Below, piece after piece: positions 51,491 to 60,627 of a DNA stretch of 64,000 nucleotides. Made by a program: the position numbers and the translations under genes. The notes below the pieces were generated by a model. It saw nothing but the letters and a program-made list of their open reading frames with translations, did no database searches and had not been told where the DNA came from. The DNA comes from JBJSXJ01 sp044235425 (lineage in GTDB: Bacteria; Planctomycetota; Planctomycetia; Pirellulales; Pirellulaceae), in NCBI GenBank assembly GCA_044235425.1, contig JBIIHW010000011.1, forward strand, positions 1 to 64,000, read 5' to 3'. Position 1 is the stretch's first letter; each line of letters opens with the position of its first letter.

Positions 51491-52697
51491 CAGCTGGTCC
51501 GTGCCCTGGGCTTCCGGGCTCCGTCCACCATGTTCGCCTCGGCCCAGCCGTGTGCTGATGATCCGCCGTGTGCTGATGCTAGTTGGCTTCCTGATTTTCT
51601 CGGGACATCCGGTGCTGGCCGTCGACCATGTTACGGTGATGCAGGGCGAAAAGACGGTGCGCTATTCGGGCCGACTGGTGACCGAGGCGGAGGATGGTGG
51701 GCTACTGCTGCTGACGCCGGATGGTGTGTTGCATCCGTTTCAGCCTGGAGAGTACGTAGCGAAATCGTCGGACGAGCAACCGTTCAAGCCGTGGTCGCGC
51801 GAGGAGATGGAGAAACGCGTGCTGGCTGAGATGCCGGCGGGTTTCAAGGTGCATTCGACGGTGAATTATCTGATCTGTTACAACACTTCGACGGCCTATG
51901 CGCAGTGGTGTGGCTCTTTATATGAGAGACTTTACCGCGGATTTCGCAACTACTGGGAAACGCGTGGTCTGCAGCTGCGTGATCCCGAGCTTCCGCTCAT
52001 CGCCATGGTCTTTGACTCGAAAATCTCCTATCTGCGCCATGTTCGGGAGGAGTTGGGCGACTCGGCCGAATCGATCGTGGGTTTCTACAGTCCACTCTCC
52101 AATCGCATCAACATGTACGATTTGACGGGCTTGGAGGGTCTCAAGCTGACCGGACAGAGGCTCTCGACGGCGGCTTTGGTCAATCAGATTCTGTCGCAAC
52201 CGGCGGCGGCTCCGATGGTGGCCACGATTGTCCACGAAGCGACTCACCAGTTGGCTTACAACTGTGGTTTACAAACTCGCCTGGCCGACAATCCGGTCTG
52301 GGTGAGCGAGGGATTGGCGGTCTTTTTTGAAACGCCGGATTTGAAGAGTCCGAAAGTCTGGACGGGAATCGGCAACGTCAATCACAATCGGTTGGTGCAG
52401 TTTCGACGCAGCTCAAGCAGTCGCTCCCCGGGGGCTATCGTCCGATTAGTGCGCGACGATGAGCGATTCAAAAGCGCCAACACGACGCTCGACGCCTACG
52501 CTGAAGCGTGGGCCCTGAACTTCTTTCTGCTCCGCACTCGCAACAAGGAATATGTCACCTATTTGCGTGCCTTGTCGACGAAGGCGCCGTCGGTATTCGA
52601 TACTCCGGAAGAGCGGATTGCGGCGCTGGAAGCGGCGTTCGGCGATCTCGAAAAACTGGAAATCGATTTTCTGCGTTACATGCGTAAAGTGGAATAG
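51477..52697 (+). CDS. DUF1570 exported zinc peptidase-like protein
   Basis: A 406-residue protein of the DUF1570 family common in planctomycetes. A hydrophobic signal (RRVLMLVGFLIFSGHPVLA) lies at about 30-50. The zinc motif is visible as VATIVHEATHQLAYN (His253, Glu254, His257) with a third ligand candidate in WVSEGLAVFFE (Glu278), the pattern of gluzincin-type peptidases. The substrate is unknown. ATG 51477 overlaps the permease stop, with GAGGAG six bases upstream. Confidence 0.85.
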   Translation: MKRGNSWSVPWASGLRPPCSPRPSRVLMIRRVLMLVGFLIFSGHPVLAVDHVTVMQGEKTVRYSGRLVTEAEDGGLLLLTPDGVLHPFQPGEYVAKSSDEQPFKPWSREEMEKRVLAEMPAGFKVHSTVNYLICYNTSTAYAQWCGSLYERLYRGFRNYWETRGLQLRDPELPLIAMVFDSKISYLRHVREELGDSAESIVGFYSPLSNRINMYDLTGLEGLKLTGQRLSTAALVNQILSQPAAAPMVATIVHEATHQLAYNCGLQTRLADNPVWVSEGLAVFFETPDLKSPKVWTGIGNVNHNRLVQFRRSSSSRSPGAIVRLVRDDERFKSANTTLDAYAEAWALNFFLLRTRNKEYVTYLRALSTKAPSVFDTPEERIAALEAAFGDLEKLEIDFLRYMRKVE

Positions 52698-52841
52698 TGA
52701 ATCATCTTGCAGCAGTTTCCATGTCTGCTGGAAGTCAGTCTGACGCACTTTTAATATGCTTTCGAGTCGACGGTGGGCCGCCGTTCTGTGTAGTTTGCTC
52801 GATTACCAGTTGTGGTCCGTCGGTTCCTTCTAGAAATTGGC

Positions 52842-55800
52842 ATGTCGGCATCTTTGTCTCGCCCCGATTCCTCATCCGCGGCTGTGATTCAGCAAGCGAT
52901 TGAACGAGCGGGTGAGCTTTTACCCGCGCAAGGTCCGATTAGCGCGTTTGTGTTCTTGAACACGTTACAAGCTCTCGAGCATCTGCCGTTCGACGAGGGA
53001 TTGCAGCGTGGTGCTCGGCTGTTTAACAACCAGCCATATCTTTCCGAAGATCGATATCGCCAGGAATTGGCTCAGGGGCGAATCCGGCGTTCGGACTTGG
53101 AAGCAGTCTTGCTGGATGACCTGGGTGAGCGTGCGGATGGGATGCTGGGTTCTCTGGGAACTCGTTATGCCCTGCGCTTGAAGATGCTGTTACATCCGCT
53201 TCGGATGGGGCCCGAGCAGGAGCTGCGCTGGTTTGTCGTGGAAACGGATGCCCTCACGAAGATGCGGATTGAAACGCCGACCATTTCGCGGCTGGCGATT
53301 CTCGACGAAGCGCGACGCTGGGCACGTTCGATCTCTGTCGACAACGCGGCGCCAGCTGCCGCTGCTGCGGCCCCGGCTCGTTCGCGATCGGTCCTCGAAG
53401 AAATGTTGGCGCTGGCTTGGGATCGGCATGCACCGCGGGATCTGAACCGCTGGTCAGAGGGAGACTGGGAGCGATTTTCGTTGCAGTCGCTGTGGACAAT
53501 CAGTAAACGAGCGGTCGCGGAATTGCGGGTCAGTCATCTCACTGAAGCCCCCCCGGTACGCACGCGCGATTTGCTGGTTGCCACAACGGGAGTGGATTGT
53601 GATTTGTGGGTTCATGAATTGCTGACCCGATTTATCGCGGCGTATACCGATCAAGGGCTGGCGCGGTGGGAATTGCCGGATCGCGAACAAGGTTTTTATC
53701 GGTCGTTTTTTCTGTTGTATCAGCAGAGTGGTGGGCCACCGGATCGCTGGCTGAAAAACCTTTCGGCCGAAATCAGCCGACTGCAAGCCGCTGGCCTGCA
53801 GCCGCTGGAGTCGATTGAAGAATCGTTGGTGCTACTGGGAGTGCCGGTTGAGGAGTGGGAGGAGTTCATTCAGGCGTCGGTGCTGGCGCTACGAGGCTGG
53901 GCGGGACTGCTGCGGCAGATGGAAGTACGAGCGGATCGAGTCCCGCTGCCGGTGCCCACGGGTACGCTGGTGGAGTTCCTGGCAATTCGGCTGATTCTCG
54001 ATCGCTTGGCTTTTGCGGCGGGAGCGGTGGAGGCGGGTTTATCGGCCGACGATCTGCGAGCCTTACGAGCAAATTTGCGCGCGACTTGGCATGGTCAGCG
54101 TCAAGGGACGGTGGATCAACGAGCGTTCCTGGTGTTTCAGCTGGCGCAGCTGCGCGGTTGGGGACCAAGCTCTTTGCAACAATTATGTGCAACGGAGTGG
54201 AAACTGCTGCTCGACGAAATTGAATCGTTCACGTCGCTGGAAAGACGGCGGCTTCTGCATGCCGCCTACGAGCGCCGGTTTCGTATTCAAGCACTCGACG
54301 CCCTCGCTTACCGCACGGCGCGACCGGTTCGGCGAGTGGCGAAGCCGCGATTTCAGGCGGTCTTCTGTATCGATGCTCGTGAAGAGTCCTTCCGGCGTCA
54401 TCTCGAAGAGATTGCGCCGGATGCGGAGACCTTTGGCGCGGCGGGATTCTATGGCGTGGCGATGTATTATCGCGGTGCTGCCGATGCCCATTTCGCGGCT
54501 CTTTGCCCGATCGTCGTGCGACCACGACACTGGGTGATCGAAGAGGTTGTGTATACGTTTGCGGAACAGAGTCGTCGACGAGCGGCGACGCGGAAGGCGC
54601 TGGGTACCGCTTCCCATCAAGTGCATGTGCGAAGTCGAAGCATGGCGAGTGGTGCGCTGTTAACGGCCGGCCTCGGCGTACTCGCCTCCGTACCGCTGGT
54701 GGCGCGCGTCCTGTTTCCGCGCACCACCGCTCGCCTGCGACGGTCCGTGGGCGAGTTTGTGAAGACGCCACCAATCACTCGCCTGCGGCTCGAACGGCTA
54801 ACCGCCGAGCCTGGTCCCGAGGGAGATCAGATCGGTTATTCGCTGGAAGAGATGACGAACATTGGTGAGCGGATTCTGCGCGAGATTGGCTTGATCGATA
54901 GTTTCGCGCGACTGGTCTTTTTCCTCGGACATGGTTCCGCCTGTTTAAACAATCCGCATAAATCCGCGTATGACTGCGGAGCGTGCTCAGGTAGTGCGGG
55001 TGGTCCGAATGCGCGCGCCCTGGCCGCGATGCTCAACGATGGGCGTGTGCGTGAGCAGTTAGTCCAGCGAGGCATTGCCATTCCGCGCGATACCTATTTC
55101 CTCGGTGGACAGCACAATACCTGCACCGATTCGATCACCTTTTTCGATTTGGAATTGCTGCCGCGGACGCACTACACCGACTATGACCGAGCCTGGCAGA
55201 CGCTGGAACAGGCCTGTGAGCGGAATGCTCACGAGCGTTGTCGACGATTTCAGTCAGCGCCTCTGAATCTGACGATCGCCGCCGCTCGACGACATGTGGA
55301 AGGGCGAGCCGAGGACTTGGCACAAACTCGTCCGGAATTTGGTAACTGCACCAACGCCATGTGCGTGGTCGGGCGGCGTGCCCGCACGCGGGACCTCTAT
55401 CTCGATCGACGCTCGTTTTTGGTTTCGTATGATCCCGAGGGCGACGATGCGGAGAACACGATTCTGGCGCGGATCCTCGGTGCGGTGGTCGTTGTCTGTT
55501 CGGGCATCAATCTGCAGTACTTTTTTTCTTACATCGATTCTCCTGGCTGGGGTAGCGGCACGAAGCTGCCCCACAACGTGACGTCTCTACTGGGAGTGAT
55601 GGATGGGGCGGCGAGCGATTTGCGGACAGGGCTGCCTTGGCAGGGTGTGGAGATTCATGAGCCCGTCCGCTTGCTCATGGTGATTGAAACAACGCCGGCG
55701 GCCATGGAGCGGATCATGGAGCGTAATCCCACCGTCGGCAAAATCCTCCGGAATGGCTGGATGCAACTGGTCGTACTGGATCCTCACTCCCACCAAATGA

Positions 55801-55931
55801 TGGTCTATCAGCGAGGCGCTTTTGTGCCGTACGTGCCCGAGGCAACCGAATTACCGGCGGCGACCAGTTCCATCGAATGGTATCGAGGTCATCGGGAACA
55901 CCTTCCTTTCGCCCTGATCAAAGGCAACTGA
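52842..55931 (+). CDS. dabA: DabA-like inorganic carbon transporter subunit (DUF2309)
   Basis: A 1029-residue DUF2309 protein. In Halothiobacillus, DabA pairs with a proton-channel subunit, DabB, to take up CO2 and hydrate it to bicarbonate with a beta-carbonic-anhydrase-like zinc site. The ligand set is conserved: Cys509 and Asp511 in FCIDAREESF, His697 in FLGHGSACLNN and Cys712 in SAYDCGACSGSAGG. The 15-residue spacing between the last two matches the known enzyme. ATG 52842 was chosen; GTG 52812 is possible and neither has a strong ribosome binding site. The product should be cytosolic and bind the membrane via the downstream subunits. Uptake activity in this organism is inferred. Confidence 0.88.
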   Translation: MSASLSRPDSSSAAVIQQAIERAGELLPAQGPISAFVFLNTLQALEHLPFDEGLQRGARLFNNQPYLSEDRYRQELAQGRIRRSDLEAVLLDDLGERADGMLGSLGTRYALRLKMLLHPLRMGPEQELRWFVVETDALTKMRIETPTISRLAILDEARRWARSISVDNAAPAAAAAAPARSRSVLEEMLALAWDRHAPRDLNRWSEGDWERFSLQSLWTISKRAVAELRVSHLTEAPPVRTRDLLVATTGVDCDLWVHELLTRFIAAYTDQGLARWELPDREQGFYRSFFLLYQQSGGPPDRWLKNLSAEISRLQAAGLQPLESIEESLVLLGVPVEEWEEFIQASVLALRGWAGLLRQMEVRADRVPLPVPTGTLVEFLAIRLILDRLAFAAGAVEAGLSADDLRALRANLRATWHGQRQGTVDQRAFLVFQLAQLRGWGPSSLQQLCATEWKLLLDEIESFTSLERRRLLHAAYERRFRIQALDALAYRTARPVRRVAKPRFQAVFCIDAREESFRRHLEEIAPDAETFGAAGFYGVAMYYRGAADAHFAALCPIVVRPRHWVIEEVVYTFAEQSRRRAATRKALGTASHQVHVRSRSMASGALLTAGLGVLASVPLVARVLFPRTTARLRRSVGEFVKTPPITRLRLERLTAEPGPEGDQIGYSLEEMTNIGERILREIGLIDSFARLVFFLGHGSACLNNPHKSAYDCGACSGSAGGPNARALAAMLNDGRVREQLVQRGIAIPRDTYFLGGQHNTCTDSITFFDLELLPRTHYTDYDRAWQTLEQACERNAHERCRRFQSAPLNLTIAAARRHVEGRAEDLAQTRPEFGNCTNAMCVVGRRARTRDLYLDRRSFLVSYDPEGDDAENTILARILGAVVVVCSGINLQYFFSYIDSPGWGSGTKLPHNVTSLLGVMDGAASDLRTGLPWQGVEIHEPVRLLMVIETTPAAMERIMERNPTVGKILRNGWMQLVVLDPHSHQMMVYQRGAFVPYVPEATELPAATSSIEWYRGHREHLPFALIKGN

Positions 55932-55951
55932 ACAGAGCCCGCGGAATTACT

Positions 55952-57151
55952 ATGCCGGAAACCAGTAACGTGTTGATTCAAGGGTTGGGACTGACGGTCT
56001 TGATCGTCCCCTTCCTCCTCCTCCTGGCGCTCGGCCTGACCACGCTCTTGGGTCGACCGATTCCCGAGCGCTGGGTGGGAAAGATGGTGCCAGCACTCAT
56101 TTTCGTGGGCTTGATCGCGGCCACCACAATCCTGGGCTGGATGCTGCTGAAAAACACTCGGCGAGAAGTCATTCCGGTGGGCACTTGGGTCACGATTCCC
56201 CATTATCATTTTGCGATCAAGTTTCAGTTTGATCGGTTAAGTCTGCCGCTGGTGCTGTTGTCGTTCATTCTGTGCGGTACGATCGGTGCCTTTGCGAATC
56301 GCTACATGCATCGAGAACCCGGTTATAACCGCTTCTTTATGCTCTACTCACTGTTTCTGATGGGCATGGTGACGACTTCGCTGGCGGGTACCATTGAAAC
56401 CCTGTTTGCCGGCTGGGAATTAGTCGGACTCTCCTCTGCCCTGCTGGTCGCCTTCTTTCATGAGCGGGCCGCTCCGGTACGCAATGGGCTGCGAGTCTGG
56501 GGAGTGTATCGGATTGCGGATGCCGCTTTGCTGCTGGCTTCCGTGGCACTGCATCACATGCGCGGTGAAGGTGACTTTGATGCGCTCTTGGGGTCCGGAG
56601 TGTGGCCGGACGGCCAATCGCTGGTCACGCCAGCCCAGTCGCTACTGGTGGGCGGCCTGCTGTTGTTTGCGGCTGCCGGAAAGTCCGCCTTGGTGCCATT
56701 CTCGGGCTGGTTGCCGCGAGCGATGGAAGGACCAACTCCGTCGAGTGCCGTGTTTTATGGCGCCTTGTCGGTGCATCTTGGAGCTTTCCTGCTGTTGCGA
56801 GTGAGTCCAATTATCGAGTCCTCGCCGTGGTTATCAGCGGCGGTGATCGGAGTGGGGTTGGCGACGGCGATCCTGGCGACGATGGCGGGAAGGACGCAGA
56901 GCGATATCAAGAGCGCACTCTCGTTTGCCTCGCTGGCACAGGTCGGCTTGATCGTGGTTGAGATTGGTTTGGGTTGGCATTATGTGGCCCTGACGCACAT
57001 TCTCGGGCATGGTTGCCTGCGCACGTTGCAATTCGTGCGCGCCCCAACGCTGCTGCTGGATTACAAAATGATGGAAGACGCAATCGGTAGCCGCTTGCCG
57101 CAAAAACCGCTGGCTAACCAGCGGCTGGTCTCCGCCAACATGCAGCACTAG
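55952..57151 (+). CDS. dabB: NuoL/DabB-like proton-channel subunit, ended early by an in-frame TAG
   Basis: 399 residues of a membrane protein of the NuoL/MrpA/DabB family. It has GWELVGLSSALLVAFF (with the helix 5 Glu), the AAGKSALVPFSGWLPRAMEG stretch (helix 7 Lys), GPTPSSAVFYGAL and RTQSDIKSALSFASLAQVGL. These charged residues form the proton path in this family. The frame hits TAG at 57149-57151 and then continues for 63 more family-like codons to a TGA at 57341-57343. It begins 20 bases after dabA. Truncation would remove the C-terminal helix region; 463 residues would be made if TAG were read through. A dead gene, a sequencing error or readthrough are all possible. Confidence 0.85.
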   Translation: MPETSNVLIQGLGLTVLIVPFLLLLALGLTTLLGRPIPERWVGKMVPALIFVGLIAATTILGWMLLKNTRREVIPVGTWVTIPHYHFAIKFQFDRLSLPLVLLSFILCGTIGAFANRYMHREPGYNRFFMLYSLFLMGMVTTSLAGTIETLFAGWELVGLSSALLVAFFHERAAPVRNGLRVWGVYRIADAALLLASVALHHMRGEGDFDALLGSGVWPDGQSLVTPAQSLLVGGLLLFAAAGKSALVPFSGWLPRAMEGPTPSSAVFYGALSVHLGAFLLLRVSPIIESSPWLSAAVIGVGLATAILATMAGRTQSDIKSALSFASLAQVGLIVVEIGLGWHYVALTHILGHGCLRTLQFVRAPTLLLDYKMMEDAIGSRLPQKPLANQRLVSANMQH

Positions 57152-57343
57152 TTCTATCGCTGGGCACTGGAACGCGGCTACCTCGATTCGCTGATTTCTG
57201 ACTACCTGTTGCGTCCATTTCTGGATTTCTTTCGCTGGTGTGATCGACTGGAATGCAGTTGGAACCAGCGATTGTCGGGTGTGCGGCCCGCCGAGCAGCA
57301 TCCGGACGATATTCCCGGTAGTACCCTAGACGACTTGCTATGA
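57152..57343 (+). pseudogene. Severed C-terminal segment of the DabB-like subunit
   Basis: In the same frame as the upstream gene, directly after its TAG, are 63 codons beginning FYRWALERGYLDSLI and then RPFLDFFRWCDRLE. This is the normal C-terminal pattern of NuoL-like subunits (xYRxALERGxLD..RPF). Its TGA overlaps the ATG of the next gene (ATGA at 57340), the coupling expected if the original gene ended here. No start codon or ribosome binding site would allow it to be made alone. Confidence 0.8.
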
Positions 57344-58803
57344 GCGAATTGCATTTTCCCTGGTTAGAGTGTGCGGTGCTGTTGCCGCTTGTCGGAGCGA
57401 TCGCGGTCCGCCGGTCGCGGTCCGAATTTGATGCCGGTCGCCGTGCGCTGATTCTGTACGGCGTCACGCTCCTCGTCGCCATCGGGGCTTGGTTGGACTT
57501 TGACCTGCTGCATGTTCATGAAGCGGATGATTTGGGGCACCTGCCAGCACTCTTGTTTCATCGCCAGTTGTTTGTGCTCGATCAACTCAGTGCCCCCCTG
57601 TTGCCGCTCGCTGCCCTACTCTACTTTCTCACCGCGATCACTCAGCCGCGCACCAAGATTCATGGTTACACCGATACGAAGAATCTGGTTTCCGAGGGAC
57701 TATTGCTCGCTACGCTCTGTGGCAAAGATGATTGGACCTTGATCGCCCTGGCCATCCTGTCCGCGATTCCAGTCTATTGGGAACTCCGAGCCAGAAATCA
57801 GTCTACGCGAGTTTACCTGCTCTATACCGCGCTGTTTGCCGCCTTGTTGATTCTGGGTCAAGCGATTGTCGATTGGGAAGGCACCGCGCAAATCCACACG
57901 CTCTGGGCACTCGTGCCGCTGCTGGGCGCGATCTTCATTCGCAGTGGTATCTTTCCCTTTCATGGCTGGATGACGGATTTGTTTGAGCGGGCCTCGTTGG
58001 GAACGGCGCTGCTCCATGTGGCGCCCCTTACGGGTGCCTATCTGGCGGTGCGACTTGTCATGCCAATTGCACCCGACTGGGTGCTCCGCGGTATCGGCTG
58101 GGTCTCCCTGGTGACCGCCGTCTACGCAGGCGGTATGGCACTAGTGCAGCGAGATGGTCGACGTTTTTTCTGTTTCTTGTTTCTCAGTCACTCCGCCCTG
58201 GTTTTGGTCGGCCTGGAGGCGGTGACGCCAATCGGACTCACCGGCGCTCTGTGTGTCTGGCTAACCGTCGGAATGTCTCTGGGGGGACTCGGTTTGACGC
58301 TCCGTGCACTCGAGGCCCGGCGAGGTCGTTTGTCGCTGACCAGTTTGCAGGGGATGTACGACCACACACCCGACTTGGCTGTCAGTTTTTTATTAACGGG
58401 ACTGGCGAGTGTGGGGTTTCCGGGGATGGCTGGCTTTGTCGGCGCCGAATTGTTAGTGGATGGGGTCGTCGAGGCCTATCCGCTGGTGGGAGTGACCGTC
58501 GTGATTGCCGCCGCACTGGCAGGTATCGCGATCGTCAAAGCCTACTTTGTGCTCTTCACCGGGCCCTGCCATCAGTCGTCGATCCCCCTTCATAGTCGCC
58601 CCCGGTTGCGCTGGTCGATGTTGATTTTAGTGGCCCTCGTCCTGCTCGGTGGAGTATTTCCGCAGCCGGGTGTGAAATCACGGTTTGAAGCCGCCACCGA
58701 ATTGTTGCATTTGCGAGCCGAGCGCGGTCTCCGCACGTTACCCGATCCGGGCCATGAGAATGAACCCGGTGATGGCTTGGACGCTGAACAGCGCAGCGGC
58801 TAA
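57340..58803 (+). CDS. Second NuoM/NuoL-like proton-channel subunit
   Basis: A 487-residue polytopic membrane protein of the Mrp/Nuo antiporter-like family. Features are LFHRQLFVLDQLSAPLLPLA, GIFPFHGWMTDLFERASLGT (in the helix 7-8 position), FCFLFLSHSALVLVGLEA and GLASVGFPGMAGFVGAELLVDG. The Lys normally before the P..GW motif reads Arg-Ser, and the usual PTPxSALxHA reads ASLGTALLHV, so its proton path is altered compared with the first subunit. It overlaps the preceding reading frame by ATGA. The tail after about residue 455 is not conserved and may overlap a small minus-strand ORF. Confidence 0.85.
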   Translation: MSELHFPWLECAVLLPLVGAIAVRRSRSEFDAGRRALILYGVTLLVAIGAWLDFDLLHVHEADDLGHLPALLFHRQLFVLDQLSAPLLPLAALLYFLTAITQPRTKIHGYTDTKNLVSEGLLLATLCGKDDWTLIALAILSAIPVYWELRARNQSTRVYLLYTALFAALLILGQAIVDWEGTAQIHTLWALVPLLGAIFIRSGIFPFHGWMTDLFERASLGTALLHVAPLTGAYLAVRLVMPIAPDWVLRGIGWVSLVTAVYAGGMALVQRDGRRFFCFLFLSHSALVLVGLEAVTPIGLTGALCVWLTVGMSLGGLGLTLRALEARRGRLSLTSLQGMYDHTPDLAVSFLLTGLASVGFPGMAGFVGAELLVDGVVEAYPLVGVTVVIAAALAGIAIVKAYFVLFTGPCHQSSIPLHSRPRLRWSMLILVALVLLGGVFPQPGVKSRFEAATELLHLRAERGLRTLPDPGHENEPGDGLDAEQRSG

Positions 58804-58827
58804 TCCGGTACCCACACCGACATGCAT
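58738..58827 (-). CDS. Possible 29-residue single-span membrane peptide
   Basis: A minus-strand ATG at 58827, four bases after GGAGAGG, opens a 29-residue frame that is almost entirely one hydrophobic helix (LAAALFSVQAITGFILMARIG). It overlaps the unconserved tail of the second channel subunit gene. A real small protein is possible but unproven, and coding in the other strand could create it by chance. Confidence 0.25.
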   Translation of the reverse strand: MHVGVGTGLAAALFSVQAITGFILMARIG

Positions 58828-59038
58828 CAGGCCTCTCCGTCGGATGACTAACGCATCGTTCCAAAACTGGGGAACGTTGGGCCGAACCGTGCGGCTGTTC
58901 CTAATTCCCACTCGGCGGCGACTGTTTCCACAGGCCGAATAAGCTTGCGGGGCGGCGCGGGGCGAAGGTATCATTTCACGCCACGGTATTTTGCCCGCTC
59001 GACGGGCTCTCCCACCTCGATTGCAAGGAATTTCATTC

Positions 59039-60346
59039 ATGATCGACGCTGCAAATTCAGCCTCAAACTCCGGTAATTCGCGCCGCGAATTTCTCAAAAC
59101 TTCTACGGCGGCGGTCGTCGGTGGAACCGTTGTGGCCGAAATCACTCGGCCAACGACCGTTCACGCCGCTGGCAGCGATATCTTGAAAGTGGGACTCATC
59201 GGCTGCGGTGGCCGCGGTTTGGGAGCTGCCGTTAATGCGATGAACGCCGAAGATAATGTGCGACTCACCGCACTGGGGGACGCCTTTCGTGATCAAGTCG
59301 AGCACGCTCGGGGCGTCCTGTCGAAGCAAGTTGGAGCGAAGTATGCCGTTGAAGCCGATCATTGCTACGCAGGTCTAGACGCCTACCAAAAGGTGATCGA
59401 TTCAGGCGTCGATGTTGTTCTGCTCTGCACCCCCACCTATTTTCGTCCCGTGCACCTACGCGCAGCGATCGATGCTGGCAAGCACGTGTTTTGTGAAAAG
59501 CCGGTCGCCGTCGATGGTCCTGGTATCCGCAGCGTGCTCGAAAGCACCCGGAAAGCCAAGGAAAAGAAACTCACCATCGTCTCCGGGCTCTGCTGGCGCT
59601 ACGACTTGGGGGTGCGCGAGACAATGAAGCGCATTCAAGATGGTGAGATTGGTGATGTCGTCACCATCCAGGAAAATTACTTGACCGGCACCCTCTGGCA
59701 TCGCGATCGACAACCCAACTGGACGCCAATGGAATACCAGGTTCGTAATTGGCTGTACTACACCTGGTTGTCGGGGGATCACATCGTCGAACAACACATC
59801 CATAGCCTGGATAAGGCACTCTGGTTGTACGGCGACCAAGCACCCGTCAAATGTTTTGGTTTGGGCGGCCGGCAAATGCGCGTGCAGGAGCAGTACGGCA
59901 ACGCCTTCGATCACTTCGCCGTCTGTTACGAATGGGCCGACGGTCGCAAATGCTTCTCCTACACGCGACAGATGGCCGATTGTGCCAACGATGTCGAAGA
60001 TTATGTGATGGGAACCAAGGGGCGCGCGGCCGTGCTACGCCATCAGATTCAGGACGCAAAAGGTGAAACCACTTGGCGTTATCGCGGTCCCAAGCCCAGC
60101 ATGTACGATTACGAACATAAAGAATTGTTCGCCGGTATTCGCTCAGGGAATATCATCAACAATGGAGAATACATGGCGGCGAGTACGCTCATGGCGATCA
60201 TGGGACGCGAAGCGTGCTACACCGGCCAGAATATCACGGCCGAACAGCTGTTGAAGTCGGAGGCGAGCTTAGGACCTGCGAAGGTTGAATGGGGTGCCGC
60301 GCCCACCGTCGAAATCGCTCGCCCCGGCGTAACGAAGTCGGCTTAA
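59039..60346 (+). CDS. Tat-exported Gfo/Idh/MocA family oxidoreductase
   Basis: A 435-residue protein with a clear twin-arginine signal (NSRREFLKTSTAAVVGGTVV). It has the Rossmann motif KVGLIGCGGRGLGAA and the CEKPVAVD motif with the catalytic-type Lys near residue 155. The C-terminal domain has HIVEQHIHSLDKALWLYG. Members use NAD(P), often tightly bound, on sugars or cyclitols; export folded with cofactor through Tat fits. Planctomycetes carry many paralogues. AAGGAA lies nine bases before the ATG at 59039. Confidence 0.9.
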   Translation: MIDAANSASNSGNSRREFLKTSTAAVVGGTVVAEITRPTTVHAAGSDILKVGLIGCGGRGLGAAVNAMNAEDNVRLTALGDAFRDQVEHARGVLSKQVGAKYAVEADHCYAGLDAYQKVIDSGVDVVLLCTPTYFRPVHLRAAIDAGKHVFCEKPVAVDGPGIRSVLESTRKAKEKKLTIVSGLCWRYDLGVRETMKRIQDGEIGDVVTIQENYLTGTLWHRDRQPNWTPMEYQVRNWLYYTWLSGDHIVEQHIHSLDKALWLYGDQAPVKCFGLGGRQMRVQEQYGNAFDHFAVCYEWADGRKCFSYTRQMADCANDVEDYVMGTKGRAAVLRHQIQDAKGETTWRYRGPKPSMYDYEHKELFAGIRSGNIINNGEYMAASTLMAIMGREACYTGQNITAEQLLKSEASLGPAKVEWGAAPTVEIARPGVTKSA

Positions 60347-60377
60347 GACCAACAGGAAGCCACCTGATATCTTCCGT

Positions 60378-60414
60378 CAGGCTCGCCGAGGGATTTGATC
60401 CCTCGGCGAGCCTG
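60378..60414 (+). terminator. Long GC-rich hairpin after the oxidoreductase gene
   Basis: CAGGCTCGCCGAGGGAT pairs perfectly with ATCCCTCGGCGAGCCTG over a three-base loop (17-bp stem), 32 bases after the stop codon. It is followed by TTTGCGTTT rather than a full T-run, so it is a probable but imperfect intrinsic terminator. Confidence 0.65.
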
Positions 60415-60503
60415 TTTGCGTTTCCCAGGGCCCCTCAGAGGCTCTCGCGCAGCTCCCGGGGCCCCAGGTTCGCGGGCAAGGTCAGAGGCCGCTTCGTGGT
60501 GTG

Positions 60504-60627
60504 GTGCTGTTGTGCCGTGCTGTTGTGCCGTGCTGTTGTTCCGTGCTGTTGTTCCGTGCTGTTGTTCCGTGCTGTTGTTCCGTGCTGTTGTTCCGTGCTG
60601 TTGTTCCGTGCTGTTGTTCCGTGCTGT
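60504..60627. repeat. 13-bp minisatellite, nine copies
   Basis: The unit GTGCTGTTGTTCC (first two copies end TGCC) is repeated nine times plus a partial copy. The length is not a multiple of three, so it opens Cys/Val-rich frames in all phases that are not genes. Confidence 0.92.

Noticed and set aside
57149..57151. TAG recoded as pyrrolysine or other amino acid throughout
   Set aside because: Many genes here end in TAG with no conserved extension beyond.
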